From assembly GCA_030068075.1 (NCBI GenBank), contig CM057830.1:29172247-29236246 (forward strand): a stretch of DNA of 64,000 bases, given 5' to 3'. The notes beneath the pieces were generated by a model. It saw only the letters and a program-made list of their open reading frames with translations. It searched no databases and was not told the DNA's origin. The translations under genes and the position numbers were made by a program. This document shows positions 22,296 to 34,325 of the stretch, piece after piece (positions within the stretch are counted from its first letter, which is position 1; the number at the start of each line of letters is the position of its first letter). This stretch comes from Paguma larvata. Its lineage: Eukaryota > Chordata > Mammalia > Carnivora > Viverridae.

Positions 22296-22513
22296 AGGGC
22301 ACCTGGATGGCTCAGTTGGTTAAGCATGCGACTTTGCCTCACATTATGATCTTGCGGTTTGTGGGTTCGAGCCCTGTGATGGGCTCTGTGCTGACAGCTC
22401 AGAGCCTGGAGCCTTCTTCGGGTCCTGTGCCTCCCTCTCTCTGCCACTCACCCGCTTGCACTCTGTCTCTCTCTCTCTCAAAAATAAATAAATATTTTTT
22501 AAAAATTTAAAAA
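22296..22513 (+). repeat. CAN-SINE
   Basis: GGGCACCTGGATGGCTCAG head and CAGCTCAGAGCCTGGAGCC body. AGAAAACGATAA and AGAAAATGATAA flank it as target duplication. Confidence 0.96.
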
Positions 22514-23085
22514 AAGAAGAAAATGATAATACAACATCTATATGAATGCCATTGTGCTTTTAAAATTTATACTTAGAGTATGAGTAATGCTAATAAAGTA
22601 CTAAACGTTTGTTCTCTTGGCTTGTGAAACCGTGTGATCTCCTACTAGGACTACTTTCTAATCATGTGCATGTGGGTGTATACATTTCTACATATTTTTA
22701 GAAATAGTTTAGTTTCCACTCTGTAATAATACCCCATGAAAATTTTTTTTCAATTCACACATTAAAAATGTATGAACGAAGCAATAATACAAAGGAGTGA
22801 AGTAACAAAAATTATTCATAAAATGGTTCTAGAATCCATGTTATAAAGGCACTCAATTGTATATGGTCATAAGAAATATAATTTCATGAAGAACTTTCAT
22901 TAATAACTTATCAATTATGCAGCATTATTCAGGATTGTTCAGTCATGTACACACACAGAGAAAATGGGAATAAAACTCACCATTGTGCTTTTAATAATCA
23001 TTTTTATTAATTTCATCCTGAATGCTCACATAATATACTCTGGATCAGACACTGACTTATCGTTCATGTAAAACACAAATTTATT
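22514..23085. other. Non-coding AT-rich stretch
   Basis: No gene or repeat recognised. Confidence 0.4.
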
Positions 23086-23310
23086 GGGGCGCCTGGGTGG
23101 CTCAGTCGGTTAAGTGTTCGATTTCAGCTCAGGTCATGATCTCGCAGTTTGTGATTTGGAGCCCTGCATGGGGCTCTGTGCTGACAGCTCAGAGCCTGGA
23201 GCCTCCTTCGGAGTCTGTGTCTCCTTTTCTCTGCTCCTTCCATGCTCATGCTCATGCTCTGTCTCTCAATAATAAATAAAAATGTTAAAAAAATAAAAAA
23301 TAATAAAATA
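23086..23310 (+). repeat. CAN-SINE, first of a tandem pair
   Basis: Young-looking full-length element (GGGGCGCCTGGGTGGCTCAG) flanked by AAAACACAAATTTATT on both sides. Confidence 0.97.
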
Positions 23311-23325
23311 AAACACAAATTTATT

Positions 23326-23535
23326 TGGGGCGCTTGAGTGGCTCAGTCGGTTGACCATCTAACTTCGGCTCAGCTCACAATCTCACAGTTCGTGAGTTTG
23401 AGCCCCACAAACTGTTGTCAGCGCAAGGCCTGCTTCAGATCCTCTGTTCCATTCTCTCTCTGCCTCTCCCCCACTCATGCTCGGGCTCTCTCTCTCTCTT
23501 TCTCAAAAATAAACAAACGTTTAAAAAAAAATAAA
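23326..23535 (+). repeat. CAN-SINE, second of a tandem pair
   Basis: GGGGCGCTTGAGTGGCTCAG head, truncated body and AAAATAAACAAACG tail. It begins right after the shared AAAACACAAATTTATTT and is followed by AAAACACAGGTTCACTT, a diverged third copy of the target. Confidence 0.93.
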
Positions 23536-24585
23536 ACACAGGTTCACTTAAATGCAAATAATAACCACGTTCTTTGTCACACCCTGATTCTTACTCCTGG
23601 GGTGACCTGCTGAAAGCCAGGTCAAATGCCCTATATTTACAAACTTTGAAGTTATGATAATCATTGAGGAATGGAGAAAAAAAAATGGATTTTTTTTTCT
23701 GCTTATATACCAGAGCAAGAGGCAGCTACCTTTTCTCCCCCTATTGAAACGATAAAGAAAAACCTTTGCATAAAGCCTTTCCCTAAAGGAGATGGGATGG
23801 GGAAAAAAAAACCCAGGTTCTCACTCTTAACCTTTAGAATATAAATACGCCTTTCCTGGGGCCAGGCAAGCCCTGATGTTCCAGAACTCTAGAGCCTAGA
23901 GGTGTCTCCAAGGTCTCATTTTCTGTTGACATGCAAATACACACCTCTGGATTTAGCTAAATCTCTCTGGACTCCTAACTTCCCAAGGCTTGCTCTTATG
24001 CTGGGATCCCAAATGTAAACAACATTTTTTCATGAATCTCCAACTCTGGCAGAAACACAACACTTTCTCTACACCTTATACTTACAGTATATAACATTAA
24101 AAGCCATTAGTACTCATGGGATATGCAAGCTTGAAGAACAATATAGCGTAGAAAACTTGGATGAAAACGATGTGTCTTCAAAGGAGACATGTAAATATTG
24201 AAATAAAGTATGGCCAAGACATCTGGAGGTCAAACTGGGACATGAAGAACCCTCCACAGAAAGTAGCAGTTGGGGAGCAAAGTGAGATGGGCTCTAATGG
24301 TTTGACCCTGGTGTATATATAAAATACTATTTTCACAATGGCCAGTACACCCTCATCTCCACCAGCGATGTTACCGTGCTCTCTGGAGGGGGATTGAGAA
24401 ACACAAACACACAAACAAGTAAATAAAAACCTCAAAGGTAAGATTTTGGATTACTAAAATTCAGGTTTCATGGAGACTCATCATATTGAAACCCAGGAAA
24501 CTTTTTTTTTTTTTTATCAATGATAATTAACTGAAATCTAGCTTTTTGCCAAAGATACCTTTTCCCCCGCACCTCTCCTGAGTAC
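23536..24585. other. Non-coding stretch, possible unclassified LTR-like part
   Basis: No gene. Around 23690-24010 there is a TATA-like AATATAAATACGCC (near 23838) within GC-richer text that could be an old LTR, but I cannot name a family or boundaries. Confidence 0.3.
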
Positions 24586-24844
24586 AGACAAAGATAAATA
24601 CTGTATGATCTCACTTACAGGTGAAATCTAAAAATAAAAAGTCAAACTCTTAGAAACAGCGAGCAGATTGGTGGCGGCCAGGGGCTGGGAGGTGGGGGAA
24701 ATGGGAAGATGTTGGTCAAAGGGAACAAACTTCCAGTTGTAAGATGAAGTTCTGCAGATCTACTATACAGCATGGTGACCACAGTTCACAATACTGTGTT
24801 CTACACTTAAAAATTGCTAAGAGATTGGATCTTAAATGTTCTCA

Positions 24845-24891
<47 letters not shown>

Positions 24892-25045
24892 ATCGTACTT
24901 ACATGGTGGTAGATGGGTTAATTAGCCTCATTATGGTAATCATTTCACAATATATACGTTATCAAATCGTTATGCTGTACACTTTAAACTTACACCATGT
25001 TATATGTCAATTATATCTCAGTAAAGCTGGAAAAAAGAAAATAAA
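24586..25045 (+). repeat. L1 3'-UTR fragment (sense)
   Basis: Classic L1 3' end order: TACTGTATGATCTCACTTAC, TTAGAAACAGCGAGCAGATTGGTGG by segments, GGGGCTGGGAGG, TGTACACTTTAAACTTACACC, GTCAATTATATCTCAGTAAAG. Interrupted by an AC microsatellite. Confidence 0.85.
24846..24889 (+). repeat. (AC)n microsatellite inside L1
   Basis: About 22 uninterrupted AC units. Confidence 0.97.
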
Positions 25046-25587
25046 AGAAAAAGAAATCTAGGTTTCCATCCGTTCACTCATCCATTTGTATATAAGCAGA
25101 GGAAAAGCCTATAATGCTCTTCACTCAATAATAAAAGTTGATGAAAGATGCATGGTAAGATTTTTCACATACTTTTTAAAAATTTTTTTTTACTTTTATG
25201 CCATCTTTGAATTGCAAATATTGAGTATGCATTATATTTTCAGAGTTACTCTTCCAATTTTTAAAATTACCCCCAAAATTTTGTTCAAGTGGAACAGAAG
25301 AGTGGTTGCAAGACCTTACATAATTAGCTGCTTTATAGTGAAGACAATAATTGCTAGAGAAGATGAAAGGAAGAAGAGATCATTTTGGGCTGCCTTGATG
25401 GGTATATAATTTTACCAACATTAAGACAAATATTTAGGCCTACGTACATATGGGGGGGTTAGTAAAAAATAAGTAATAAGTATTAAAGATATAAGCTATG
25501 TGATTTATTGTATACATCACAAATGATCTTATAAGGCAACCAGACAATTACTATTTAACTTTCCCTCTGATTCTATACTTACAAGTC
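25046..25587. other. Non-coding AT-rich stretch
   Basis: No gene recognised. The 107-codon frame at 25086-25409 is Lys/Phe/Ile-rich and shows no family features. Confidence 0.4.
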
Positions 25588-25765
25588 AGTGTTTTGCAAC
25601 CCTCACTGTGCTTCATCATCATCTGGGCAGCTTAAAAATCTATAGATGCTGAGGATACACCCTACCAATCTCAGTTGGTTTGGAGTAGGTCCCAGGCATC
25701 TATAATTATTTAATCTCTCCAGATGATTTTTATATGCACCCGGGTTTGAAAAAACCCTTCTGTGG
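25588..25765. repeat. MER5A-like hAT-Charlie remnant
   Basis: CAGTGTTTTGCAACCCTCACTG at one end (25588-25609) and GGTTTGAAAAAACCC-type sequence at the other, with ATCATCTGGGCAGCTTAAAAAT and CAGATGATTTTTATATGCA between, fits the internally deleted MER5 transposon. Confidence 0.6.
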
Positions 25766-25861
25766 CTGCAACAGGAGGAGGGTTTGTGAGAACTCCAGAG
25801 GTCTAAGTTAAAGAAGTCTAACGTTAATATTCCAAAGAAGCAGTAACCCACATAAAAACCA

Positions 25862-26090
25862 TAGGCTCTGGAGTCGAACTGCCTGAATTTAAACCCAGGT
25901 ATACTTCTTACCAGTTGTATATTTCCAGGAAAGTCACTTAAACTCTTTGTGCTTCACTTTCTCCGTATGTTTAATAATAGTAGTGATAAGATTTAATCAT
26001 GTTGTTGTAAAGACTAAATGAAACAAATATATGTCATGTGCTTAGTCTCTTCCTGGCATTCAACAAATACTGGTTGTTATTATACTATTA
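25862..26090 (+). repeat. MIR SINE
   Basis: TCTGGAGTCGAACTGCCTG, AAAGTCACTTAAACTC, TTTGTGCTTCACTTTCTCC, TTGTAAAGACTAAATGA and TTCAACAAATACTGG are in MIR order. Confidence 0.7.
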
Positions 26091-26100
26091 ATCATGGGTT

Positions 26101-26600
26101 TGTCAAATATTTAATTAAAGTTAGACCAAATTACATTGTTAAACAAGAAGAGTTTAACGGAGTAATTTAAAAGATTAAATTGGCATTATTGAGCAATTTG
26201 TGAATCAGGCAGCATCCCAACTAGTAAACAGAAATGAGCTCCATCAAGCTGTAGAAAAGGAAAGGTTTTTAAAGGTATCCAGGGAGCTGGCCCTGAGAGG
26301 GGGAGGGGGAGGGGAGCTGAAGGGGGGATGGGGGTTGAAGGGGGGAGGGGGGTGGGCGGGGGAAATTATTAGCAAAGAATGCATTGTTTTAGGCAAGGTC
26401 AGTCTCCTAAGGGGAATGGAAAAGGTCTATCCATAAATTTCCTAGTGCTGATCAGGAAATTCCATGTTGACTGGTAAAGGGGTACATTCCTGGGAGGGGT
26501 GGTTGAAACAGTCAAGTTTAGGTATTAAGTCATGGTTTACTCAGGTGGGGCTCAGAACATAAGTGACTCCATTTTAAGCCTGTGGTTTTTCTTTTTAGCA
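26101..26600 (-). mobile_element. Solo LTR, family A copy 1
   Basis: Matches the repeats at 39387-39780 and 40491-41062: ATCAGGCAGCATCCCA, CTCCTAAGGGGAATGGAA, AGTGCTGATCAGGAAATTCC, GTGACTCCATTTTAAGCCTGTGG by segments. Read on the minus strand, the element ends near an AATAA poly(A)-type signal, so it is assigned minus. It contains a G-rich insertion. No internal genes. Confidence 0.6.
26297..26362 (+). repeat. G-rich tract, G-quadruplex candidate
   Basis: At least eight runs of four or more G on the plus strand, separated by short A/T/C spacers, inside the LTR. Neither sister LTR has it. Confidence 0.85.
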
Positions 26601-27289
26601 ATGTCGAAGAACAGAATGTAAGTGAAATCTTTGTGTCATTTTGCCTTATCCAGACATGTTTTCTTCACATAATACTATAGAATAGCTCTTGTTCTTTTGT
26701 AAATAGCCCTGAGTCTACTCCCCATCAAAGAAGCAGTAACCCACATAAAAACTAAGGACATTTGGGATTTGTTAAAGCATTTTGAGTTAAAGCTAAATAT
26801 TGTGAGAATACCTATAGGGTGCCTAATGCCTGGTATTGATGGAAGGAACCCACAATTTTGCAGACTAGAGTACTATATATAATAAAATCAAAACAAATAT
26901 ATAAGAACTCACCAAAAGATAAATTTTTTACACAATAACTGATTATCCTGAAATGTGGTGGTTAGTTGTCTGCCTCATTCTGTTTACTGTTTGCAATAGA
27001 TACTACAAGCAATGAAACCTCTATCATGATTTAAAAAGTGTCACTGTTCTCAGAAGCTTAATTATTTTGGAGAGAAGCACTATGACATTTAAATGCTATT
27101 ATATGTAGTTGAATTGTTCAGAGTTTGATATTATGTTCTATTTTTATGCCTGATGGTTTTAAACCTTTTTTACTTCATAATATATTTTAAAATATTTTTA
27201 ATAAGAAGTTGCTACTGGCTCCACTATTTGTTTATTCTCAATATTATCTTGTTTTCACCACCTGTTTTTCTGAGTCAAAATTAAAATTA
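26601..27289. other. Non-coding stretch
   Basis: No gene. It contains, at 26726-26752, an exact 27-base copy of 25833-25859. Confidence 0.45.
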
Positions 27290-27740
27290 TTTCATCAGCT
27301 TCCTTAAAATTCCTATTGGTATTAAATTTCATAAATTTTACAAATTAATTGGAGCCAACTGACATTTATACATTTGAGTTTACCCACATGAAATATTGTA
27401 TGTATTTCTATTTATTTAAGTTTTCTTTTATATCAATATGAAAGTTATGTTGTTTGCTTTCTTCATGTAGTATTGGCCCATATCTTATTAAGCTTATTCT
27501 AGTTATTTTTATGTTTTTGCTATTGAAGTAGTACTGCTGGCATATAGGAGAACTATTGATTTTTACTAGTTTGTTTAACCAATGGCAATGTCACCAAGCT
27601 GTCTTCTGAGTTCTAATGGGTTTTCAGCGACTAATTCTGGGTTTCCCAGGTGGACAAGCAAATAATTCGCAAACCATTATCATTTCGATTTATATTCTCC
27701 GTTATTTATGCACAATAGTTCTTAAATTTTAAGATACCTT
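27290..27740 (-). repeat. Old L1 ORF2 fragment (antisense)
   Basis: T-rich text resembling antisense L1 ORF2 (GGAGCCAACTGACATTTATA, CTTCATGTAGTATTGGCCCATATC by segments). Heavily decayed and no open frame. Confidence 0.35.
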
Positions 27741-28180
27741 AATATCTGAACATTATTGTGTTTTTAATATTTTATTATTTTAAAATATTAAAATACAGCC
27801 TTTTAAAGACTTCTTTGTATAATCACACTTGCAAATTTGATATAGACGTCACTGTACTTCAAATTATGGGTGGAAGAAAAACATAAAATTGATGCTTTTC
27901 CATGTATGCTTTATATAACACAATATCAATTTCCAATAATATATTAAGTATACTGCAGGTCCTAAATAAAAATTAACGAAATTGAGCTATATTGCTCTTA
28001 TTTCTGAAGTAAAAAGAGGGCTCTCTTTTCCACTATTAGTGACTAAAAGACTTGCTTGAAGGACAATGACCAGTGCTGCTATTTACAGTGGTGTGTTGAA
28101 TCATTTGTAAATAAGCTTTTAGAATTTAAAAACTAGAAAATGCAGAAAGGGTCGGAATTCACCTAAGACAAAAATGAGTT
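27741..28180. other. Non-coding AT-rich stretch
   Basis: No gene or repeat recognised. Confidence 0.4.
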
Positions 28181-28604
28181 TGTAGCAGTGAGTCACACAC
28201 AGAGAGTTGGGACACCAAGGCTTTTCTTTCTAGGAAGCAACTTTATTCATGCCGGCCAGGGCTTAGCGGGCTAAGACCCAAAAGACTGAGCCCTGAGTGC
28301 AGCAGGGGATTGCCTTTTGTATAATTTTTACTCCTTTGTCTCCCATATGTGGTAACATACAGTCTGAATAGGTGGTCTGTGTTACAGAGTCGTGAGGAAT
28401 GCCACACATGGGCACATAGCCAGGTTACCTTCCTTGTCTTGAGGTTTTCACCACATTCCTTAGGGAGGGGCTGTACCACAAGCTAGGCAACATTAGTCAG
28501 TGATGTCTCCCCTAAAATCTTTCTTCATTGCCATGGTCACATACTGAATGGGTTATACTCATCAGAGTAAAATCAGAAAACAATTTTTTTCCACTGCCCT
28601 TTCA
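28181..28604 (-). mobile_element. Solo gammaretrovirus-type LTR
   Basis: Minus-strand reading begins TGAAAGGGCAG and ends CACTGCTACA, so it has TG...CA ends. An AATAAAG signal lies about 65 bases from its 3' end (plus-strand TTTATT near 28242). No internal retroviral genes. No clear target duplication was found. Confidence 0.55.
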
Positions 28605-29889
28605 AACCCATTCCGTGTGCTGGTTCTTTCTCTGTCTTTTGGTAAAACTTCAGAAAGTCCTGTAAAAGTTTTTGGTAGCTCCTAAATAATAGAATGTCCT
28701 TCAAGCACTTTCAGTTCCTAGAAAATCTAACTTCAGTAATTAAATGTCCACTTTAGTGTGATAAACACATAAACCTGATCTTATCCAATGGAAATATTTC
28801 CCATTCGATGGAAATATTTCTCCTTCTCCGGCTCAGATCTGTCTCAATCCCTAAAGCCTGCAACTGAGCAGGAGGTCCCCTTTATCTTTCACTACCCTTT
28901 TATTTCCCCTTCATCCCATCCCACCTCAACCCCACTGCCTACTAGAGGAACTGACTCTAGCTCTCCAGAGTCAGAAGAATAAAGAGAGAGGAGAGACAAA
29001 AAAAAAATAAAATAAATTGAAAAAAATCATATTTTAAGTAGTCTAGAGAGAATCCCAGGATTATCCACAATGGCCGTTTTGTTGTGTTATGTTTGCTTGC
29101 CTATGGGAGTTCTGTAGTTTCCTCACATACACCCATTAGAAACTTCCAGTTATATTTTTGAAAGTATGGGTAATGTGTTTTCTCCTCCTGGTCTCTTAGC
29201 CCTTCAACCCAAAACCCCTGCACATTTCATGGTCTATATTATACTGACTTTGCAATGGGGACCCCTTGCTTCTTCAGGCATTTCTCTTGGGAGGAATGCA
29301 AACAGCATTACACTTGTTTCCCACATATGAAAACCCTCTCAGGCATCCTGGCCCTACCATCACTGGAATGTTGTTGCCTCTCAAAGCAGCCTTCCTTCTT
29401 TCCCTTTATTAAATCCTTTCAGATCTTCTAGTTATTTTTCCTAATATCAGTATTTATGATCCCCAGGTCCTGAGGACTGTCTCAGGTAAACTTCCCTATA
29501 TGGTTTCTCAGAGCCTCTTCTCCTCCTTGGCTTAAGGTGAAATGGATGCATCCTCTCCCTCCTCCCATGGGAGATGTGCACAAACAATAACACATGGATA
29601 ACTCTCCAAGCAAACAGTCACCCCCACTCATCAGCTACAATCTTTGTTATCTTTAGGATATATGGTACAATTGCTTGGTTCTTGACCTTTGCATCCTCAA
29701 GCAAAACTTAGAAAGCATCCATTTCAGTATTTGGCTACATTATCCTTATATTATCATGCTTTTCCCCTACTCTGTCCATGGAAGAAGAGTTAAGTTGCAA
29801 GCTGTAATTACTGGCAAAATTTAATGTTGATCATTTCTTCTTAATATATAGTGCTGATAATGGTTTTTTAATAGTAATAGAATCTCTCG
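28605..29889. other. Non-coding stretch
   Basis: No gene. The only local structure is an imperfect direct repeat of ATGGAAATATTTC at about 28787-28817. Confidence 0.4.
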
Positions 29890-30000
29890 TGTATTTTATT
29901 TTAAAAACTTGGTTTTTGAGGGGAGGAAGTTTTAGGTTACTGGCAAAATTAAGGGGAAGGCACAGAGATTTCCCATGTATCTCCTACCCTGTCATTTATT
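29890..30000 (+). repeat. Short L1-like fragment
   Basis: TTTTAGGTTACTGGCAAAATT, GGCACAGAGATTTCCCATGTA and CTCCTACCCTGTC resemble a common L1 3' segment. Low information. Confidence 0.35.
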
Positions 30001-30660
30001 TTAAAAGTTTTAGTATTTATTAATGTAGTTACTTGTTATTGCTTACACATCCTAATGATTCAGGCAGGTGGAGTCATACTTAGAATCGTCGATTCATTCT
30101 ACTTGGTTATAACAGGTAGGTATGAATATAAGAGTGAGAATGGTGTCTGGCGATTGGTCTATTTTATACCCTCCATTGTTTAAGAGCATGATTATTGCTT
30201 GTTCATCAGCGCTTATCGAACCATGTCCCTAGTCCACTGGAGATGATTTGCCTTTCTGTTGCGACATTCATTTTGTTTCCTTGGCACTTCTCTGAATTTA
30301 TTACTGAGCTTCACACTAGTCACACCATCTACCTATTGACTGATGGCCACACTACTGAAATACAAGTGTAAACGTAGCGCAACAATGTCAGATTACCCTA
30401 TTGTCCATGTGCATTTCAATCTTGCAACATCGATGATAAATATTTAATGCTGAAATTTAAAGAAATAATTTGGAACCTCTGAAAGAAACACACACTTCTT
30501 TGTAAATAATGATTCCTTTCTGATTCCATGAAGTTGAAAATTAGACACACTGAAAGAACTCTGAACATACAGATTAAAGACTTCAGCACCATGTAAATTT
30601 TAAGAATACATAAAATGACTAAAAGTCCACCACAATGTCCCAAACATTTTTCGAATATTC
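30001..30660. other. Non-coding stretch
   Basis: No gene or repeat recognised. Confidence 0.4.
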
Positions 30661-30858
30661 TTTTTCCTTTTTTTCATGTTTATTGATTTTTGAGAGAGAG
30701 AGAGAGCATGAGCTGAAGAGGGAGACACAGAATCCAAAGCAGGCTCCAGGCTCCGAGCTGTCAGCAGAGAGCCTGACACGGGGCTCGAACTCATGAACTG
30801 TGAGATCATGACCTGAGCTGAAGTCGAATGCTTAGCTAACTGAGCCACCTGGGCTCCC
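30661..30858 (-). repeat. CAN-SINE
   Basis: TTCATGTTTATTGATTTTTGAG, GGCTCCAGGCTCCGAGCTGTC and GAGCCACCTGGGCTCCCC. CGAATATTC flanks both ends. Confidence 0.95.
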
Positions 30859-32212
30859 CCGAATATTCCCTACCTTAGCAAACTATTACAAAATTAGCAC
30901 TTAAATTTCATTCAGAAAGTGAAGGGCATCTTTAGATGGTGCATACAATTAAACATAAATGTTCTCAAATATACCAAGAGCTCTGCTCTTCCAAAGGAAA
31001 TACCAAAACAGCAGCATCTTTCATTCATAAGAACTACAGTTATTATTTCATCGAAGATGTCTGAAAAGGCAGAAGGTAAATGGTAGTGCTTTATTCTGTA
31101 GAACAGTGGCTCTTGGAACAGACAGTTCAAAATGCCCCAATTGCCAGATTTTGTGAAGAGTGTAGCCAAGTGGAAATATTTAGTTCTGTTAGAAATTCCA
31201 GTTGATGTTACCAAATGATCTATTGTTGCTCTCAGAACCACTAGGCGATTACATGATGACAAAATTTCCATTAGCAATCCAATGTAGCAATTGAAGCAAA
31301 GGGTCCAAAGGAATCGCATGGAAAATACTATCACAGCCATAATCTATTGTAAAAGATACTGTCACTCATGCGTGAGAAAATGTTAATCAGTGAAAAATGT
31401 TAACCATAGAGTTAATACTACAAGGGCTTATGCACACACAATGCAATGAGCTCCTGGGAACAGAAGGATGAGTAGGTCAGAGCAAGCATTGGCAAGCATC
31501 ACAGAGGCCCCTTATTCACACAAGCAGGTGTCTGTTTATTAAATGGAAAATATTTTTCTTCCTTTCACCACATTTAAAACAAATCACCACATGTTATGAA
31601 TTTTCAGGCACAGACTAGAGTTTTTGTTTTGTTTTTATTTTTTTAACATGGCTCCCTGCAACCATCCGTGGTTAGGAAAAGAAATTTCTCCGAACTGCAA
31701 CTGACTGCCTGGTACCTTGTGCTCTTGGGCAAGTTAACAGAAGGCTCAGGCCAAGGACATTTCAGTGAGTTCTCAGTTCTGCAGCCAGATCAAATGCTGG
31801 TGTTATACAGTCCCCACCTCATTCATCACACATGACTATTCGAGGCTGACATTTTAACAATTGGTTTTCCTTCTATGCAAGTAAACAGTGTGCTTAAAAC
31901 AACTGCAGGTCTATGAGTGATTGTTTAACATTCCAAACTATCCTTTTGAGACATCCTCCAAGCTTTCCCATCCAGGTGGACCACCTCCATTCTCTGGATT
32001 TCTTTAGTGTTTTTCTTTTCTACCACTTGCTTTAGAGACTTAACAAATATACAGCCTTAAATGATCATTCACCTGTTTACTGTGTATAGTTCAGTCCCTG
32101 ACTGAATTGCAGACAGTAGAGACTATATATCAAGTAGAGACTATATAGTACAGACTATAGATACATTTTGTATCTATCTCTAGAATTTGAAGTGTTATTC
32201 AACACAAATCTG
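30859..32212. other. Non-coding stretch
   Basis: No gene supported. The longest frame (30912-31340, minus, 142 codons) has no signal peptide, domain or family match I can recognise. Confidence 0.4.
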
Positions 32213-32384
32213 AGGGGCACCTGGGTGGCTCAGTCGGTTAAGTGGCCAAATCTTGATTTAGGCTCAGGTCATGATCTCACAGTTCATGAGTTCAAGCCCT
32301 TTCAGTGCAGAGCCTGCTTGGGATTCTCTCTTTCTCCCTCTCCCTCTCTGTCTCAAAATAAATAAGTAAACTTTTTTTTAAAAA
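32213..32384 (+). repeat. CAN-SINE (internally deleted)
   Basis: GGGCACCTGGGTGGCTCAG head. The body jumps from GTTCAAGCCCT to CAGTGCAGAGCCTGC. Ends AAATAAATAAGTAAAC plus T/A-rich tail. Confidence 0.92.
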
Positions 32385-32429
32385 CGAGTCTTCAAAATAA
32401 ACCCAAGATAAGGATTTCTGATGCAATGT

Positions 32430-33520
32430 TTTTTTTTTTATCATCACCTTCCTCAGCCTGTATCCTTCTTTTTTCTGGCACATTATCTCTTATCTTCTAT
32501 GAGACTACTCTTCTATTTCCTCCCTACTTTTACCGCTTCATCTTTTCTTTTGCGCTCCTTTATGGAATTATCGTTTCCACCTTCTCACTCTGTCTATTCT
32601 TCCAAGAGTCTTTACTTTGCCTTCATCAAATGACTCCCAAATCCATCTTAGTAACCTCAACCTCATTCCCACTTTTTAAAATGTTACTGTATGGCTCTCT
32701 CTCCATTTAACATGGCCAAAATGGAGCTCATAATCTTCAATCCCAAGTCAATTCCTTTCTTTCACTCCTTACAGGGACTCAGTTCAGATATCTTAAACAT
32801 ACATTTGACTCTCCTTCATATTCTGTCTCCAAATAGTGGTAATGATCCATAGATCTGGACTTAAAACCATACCCACAATTGTTCTCACTTCTCTATCTCC
32901 AATGCCACCATGAGCCCCATATCAGTATATGTTCACTTATTCAATAGTCATTGAACTGCATACTACACCCCCCATCTAATTTCTCCTTCTTATAGCCACT
33001 GGACTAGTTACTCTAAAATGTGACTGATCCTGTGCCTTCCTAACAAGTAGTTGAAAAAAAAATATTCTTCGGTGATTTCCATAGTCTCCATAAGATTTGA
33101 AATCTTATCTTTCACTACTTCCCATATTTATGAAATATCTTAATCTGTATTCCGAGCTGCCACTTCAATACACTGCAAATTTACTCGCCTCTTGCTCTTT
33201 GCTTATATTGATTGTTCTCCCTCAAATGATTTCTGTGTAATCTCCACATGTCAAAATCCCACCAAGGCTCCTTCCAGGCAGCTCTCTGATTCTCTAGTTC
33301 TTTGTCTCTACCTTTTCAGCATTCATTGTATTTTCTAAATATTATATTTTTAAGGTAAATATTGTGTCTCAGGTTTTTCTTTTTCTGATAGAGATGCCTG
33401 GGGACTCACTCGTTTTTCTAGACCCTACAGGACCTTGCATAGTTCCTCATATTGGAAGACTTTATTATGTTGAAATAGAGGATACTGAAAATATGCTAGA
33501 AAAATGGATAAATATCCCGT
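32430..33520 (+). repeat. L2 LINE fragment (sense)
   Basis: Long pyrimidine-rich L2-like order: ACTCCCAAATCCATCTTAG, AACATGGCCAAAATGGAGCTC, CTTCTTATAGCCACTGGACT, CAAGGCTCCTTCCAGGCAGC, CAGCATTCATTGTATTTTC and an AAATATTGTGTCTCAG...GACCTTGCATAG end. Ancient and without an intact frame. Confidence 0.65.
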
Positions 33521-34325
33521 ACTTCAAAAGGAAAATTAAAGTCTTTTTCTCAGAAGGAAGAGTTGGAGAGAAAATCAGAAGGCATAGGGACATAAAGTAG
33601 GAGAGTGTCACTTGGGCCGTCCAAACTAGAAGTGTGGCTAAAACAATTACACTAGTGTGTATTTAAGGCAAGTGGATAAATGTTGTAGCAACACTAGGTT
33701 TGATAGATGTAGATAGTTCCCAGTTCCCGAGTTTCCTAAGAATCCACGTGTGACCAAGAGTTCCTAATCGTTATAATTGGTCCTTCTAAGCAGTCCTCTC
33801 GTGGCACTCAGCTATAATCCCAGTTGTTTCTAAGCAAAAATGATTCCAATCCAAAGAATTTCTGCTGAAAAGGATGCCTCTGTAGTGTTCTGTTCCCTAT
33901 AGCTTTCAGGGAATTAGAGTAGAGGCTTCAAGCATCCATTATTCTCAAGTACCGTGTGACCTGAGTTCATTTAATAAGAGTATCAATAAGCACCTTATTT
34001 CAAAGGAACATTTAAACTCTTTCTCCTACAATTATTCTGATAAGGAAAAATAATAATAATTTACTCTCCTGCCATGATTTTTCCCTCCAGATACTGCCAT
34101 GAATGTTGAAACATGACTACAGGTTAAAATAATCAGCAGCAAAACCACTGGTAATACTTTAGTGGCTGACTGAGAATAAGGAGAGGATGCTGGGAGATAG
34201 AGGGAGGTGGAGGGGAGAGAAAGAGAGAATGAGAGAGAGAATGAATGCTGCTACATCTGGGGCAAAAGTGGTGCTCAAGGTTGAATGTGCACAGTGATGC
34301 AACGGTAAGTTTGTTAAAGAGGAGA
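33521..34325. other. Non-coding stretch
   Basis: No gene. A GA-rich patch lies at about 34196-34246. Confidence 0.4.

Noticed and set aside
24846..24889. Possible CRISPR-like or regulatory direct repeat
   Set aside because: It is a plain AC microsatellite in L1. CRISPR arrays do not occur in a mammalian genome.
30912..31340. 142-codon minus-strand open frame, the longest outside the MAGE gene and repeats
   Set aside because: No recognisable domain, no signal or repeat pattern, no codon-use hint, and no splice or promoter context. Several frames of this length are expected by chance in 64 kb of both strands.
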